DNA from: Pseudomonadota bacterium
GTDB taxonomy: Bacteria > Pseudomonadota > Gammaproteobacteria > Woeseiales > Woeseiaceae
DNA length: 15,154 bases
Assembly (NCBI GenBank): GCA_027295475.1
Contig: JAPUKV010000045.1
Coordinates: 1-15,154, forward strand
Direction of reading: 5' to 3'
The notes under the pieces: model-generated
What the model was told of the DNA's origin: nothing
Database searches by the model: none
The model's input: only the letters and a program-made list of their open reading frames with translations
Part shown: piece by piece, positions 14,511 to 15,154 of the stretch
How the letters are laid out: each line of letters opens with the position of its first letter
How positions within the stretch are numbered: position 1 is the first letter of the stretch
Made by a program: the position numbers and the translations under genes

Positions 14511-14537
14511 GCCGCCCAGTTTCTGGGCGGCTTTTTT
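14511..14537 (+). terminator. Strong Rho-independent terminator with no upstream gene on its strand
   Basis: GCCGCCCAG (14511-14519) pairs perfectly with CTGGGCGGC (14523-14531) around TTT and is followed by six T residues (14532-14537). The polarity is clearly plus strand: on the other strand the hairpin is followed by ATATTAAGC, not a T-run. The nearest plus-strand gene upstream ends at 11988, beyond two opposing genes. Confidence 0.93.
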
Positions 14538-14566
14538 CTTCGGATAACAAGCAAACACCTTGCCCG

Positions 14567-14887
14567 ATGTTTCGAAGCTACTTACATCTCGGACTTCATC
14601 TTCTGGTTCCGGCTGCGGTCGCAGCAATTTTCTTTCGCCAAAAATTTCTTTCTGCATGGATTGCGATGACTGCAACGATGCTGGTCGACCTTGATCATTT
14701 ACTGGCAGACCCGGTGTATGATGCGGGGCGATGCAGCATCGGGTTTCATCCGCTGCACCAGTATCCGGCGATTGCCGCTTATGGAATGCTTCTGGTCTGG
14801 CCGAGGCTGCGACTCGTGGCAATTGGATTGTTAACTCACATGGCCTTGGATGGTGTGGACTGTGTCTGGATGCAATATGAGAATTAA
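14567..14887 (+). CDS. Small DUF6122-type integral membrane protein
   Basis: A 106-residue membrane protein matching the uncharacterised DUF6122 family as I recall it. It has YLHLGLHLLVPAAVAAIFF (helix 1), a helix leading into MLVDLDHLLADPVYDAGRCS (38-57), then IGFHPLHQYP and a C-terminal helix with THMALDGVDCVWM. Conserved D41, D43, H44, D48, H61, H64, H91 and D95 look like a metal-binding cluster at the membrane face, reminiscent of the DxDH patterns of YdjM-like membrane metal-dependent hydrolases; this link is an inference. ATG 14567 lies 30 bases after the terminator, so the gene has its own start signal or depends on read-through. Its last 11 bases overlap the start of the downstream lipoprotein gene, suggesting co-translation. 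Confidence 0.8.
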   Translation: MFRSYLHLGLHLLVPAAVAAIFFRQKFLSAWIAMTATMLVDLDHLLADPVYDAGRCSIGFHPLHQYPAIAAYGMLLVWPRLRLVAIGLLTHMALDGVDCVWMQYEN

Positions 14888-15154
14888 CTGCCCGCGGCTG
14901 TTTCGACCCGTTTTGCTGATCTTTTTGCTGACGGGCTGTGCGTCCGGTCCGCCGGTCGTGCCATATCTGGCATACATTCAGGCCGACGAGTTACCGGATA
15001 TTTTCGTTGCGGGCCTGCCCGGCGTCAGGGCAAAGCAGTTCGCGGGCGACCGTGAGACCAGGCGCTCGAGTATTCGTCTTCTGTTGCCGGCCGACTGGCA
15101 AGGCACCACCGGCGCATCTCCCGGCAAGTCAGTCGAAATGTTTGTGATCGCCGG
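14877..15154 (+). CDS. Predicted lipoprotein, partial (runs off the window)
   Basis: An open frame from ATG 14877 to the window end (92 codons, no stop). The N-terminus has basic residues, a hydrophobic stretch LFRPVLLIFLLTGC and a lipobox LLTG|C with the lipidated cysteine at residue 21, so it is a likely outer- or inner-membrane lipoprotein. Residue 22 is alanine, not aspartate, which favours outer-membrane sorting. The mature part reads DELPDIFVAGLPGVRAKQF, then SSIRLLLPADWQG and a final SVEMFVIAG. This last stretch resembles a cupin-type strand pattern (possibly DUF4437-like), but the fragment is too short to be sure. It overlaps the DUF6122 gene by 11 bases. Confidence 0.75.
   Translation, partial: MRINCPRLFRPVLLIFLLTGCASGPPVVPYLAYIQADELPDIFVAGLPGVRAKQFAGDRETRRSSIRLLLPADWQGTTGASPGKSVEMFVIA

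Noticed and set aside
14128..14550. Minus-strand frame of 140 codons upstream of the SLC13 gene
   Set aside because: No recognisable domain, composition unlike neighbouring proteins, covers hairpins and the terminator; more likely noncoding or a decayed gene.
1..15154. CRISPR array, toxin-antitoxin or known defence cluster
   Set aside because: No regularly spaced direct repeats, cas genes, or paired small toxin/antitoxin genes were found; nearly all genes have housekeeping, transport or repair assignments.

Overview
The window looks like chromosomal DNA of a gammaproteobacterium, perhaps a marine or sediment lineage. The main clue is gene order. The block plsY, then biotin-protein ligase (birA), type III pantothenate kinase (coaX), a SPOR-domain protein and tRNA-Thr(TGT) matches a conserved neighbourhood: in Escherichia coli birA-coaA is followed by thrU (also Thr/TGT), then tyrU-glyT-thrT-tufB. 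GTG starts, overlapping stop/start codons and moderately high GC content fit this. The exact taxon cannot be read from the sequence.

Layout. (1) 56-961: a membrane-anchored SPFH/prohibitin-like protein ending in a strong intrinsic terminator. (2) 1066-4829: three plus-strand genes: an amidinotransferase/arginine deiminase-fold enzyme, an M61 metallopeptidase with a PDZ domain, and an EamA/DMT transporter. (3) 4815-5714, minus strand: a YegS/DagK-type lipid kinase that converges on the transporter and diverges from plsY. (4) 5797-8724: plsY-birA-coaX-SPOR, tightly packed with two 4-base stop/start overlaps, then tRNA-Thr with its own promoter and an unusual terminator. (5) 8922-9310: a scar region holding the last ~34 codons of a succinate-semialdehyde dehydrogenase and a ~129-base segment bounded by imperfect inverted repeats. 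(6) 9311-11988: an alkylation-repair operon (Ada-AlkA fusion, O6-alkylguanine methyltransferase, ChrR-like cupin). (7) 14127-11983, minus strand: an SLC13/DASS carboxylate transporter followed by a split-barrel flavin-binding protein. (8) 14128-14566: a gene-free stretch with several hairpins and a plus-strand terminator that has no gene to terminate. (9) 14567-15154: a small DUF6122-type membrane protein overlapping the start of a lipoprotein gene cut by the window end.

How they work together. Region 4 joins phospholipid synthesis, biotin attachment and the first step of CoA synthesis, the usual pieces of lipid/acyl metabolism; the lipid kinase next door fits loosely. Region 6 splits the jobs of E. 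coli Ada differently: the methyl-phosphotriester sensor and DNA-binding parts are fused to the glycosylase, and the O6-methylguanine transferase is a separate protein.

I do not see an undescribed defence or mobile system. The most unusual parts are the broken tRNA locus with its dehydrogenase remnant and inverted-repeat segment, and the orphan terminator region near 14.2-14.5 kb.
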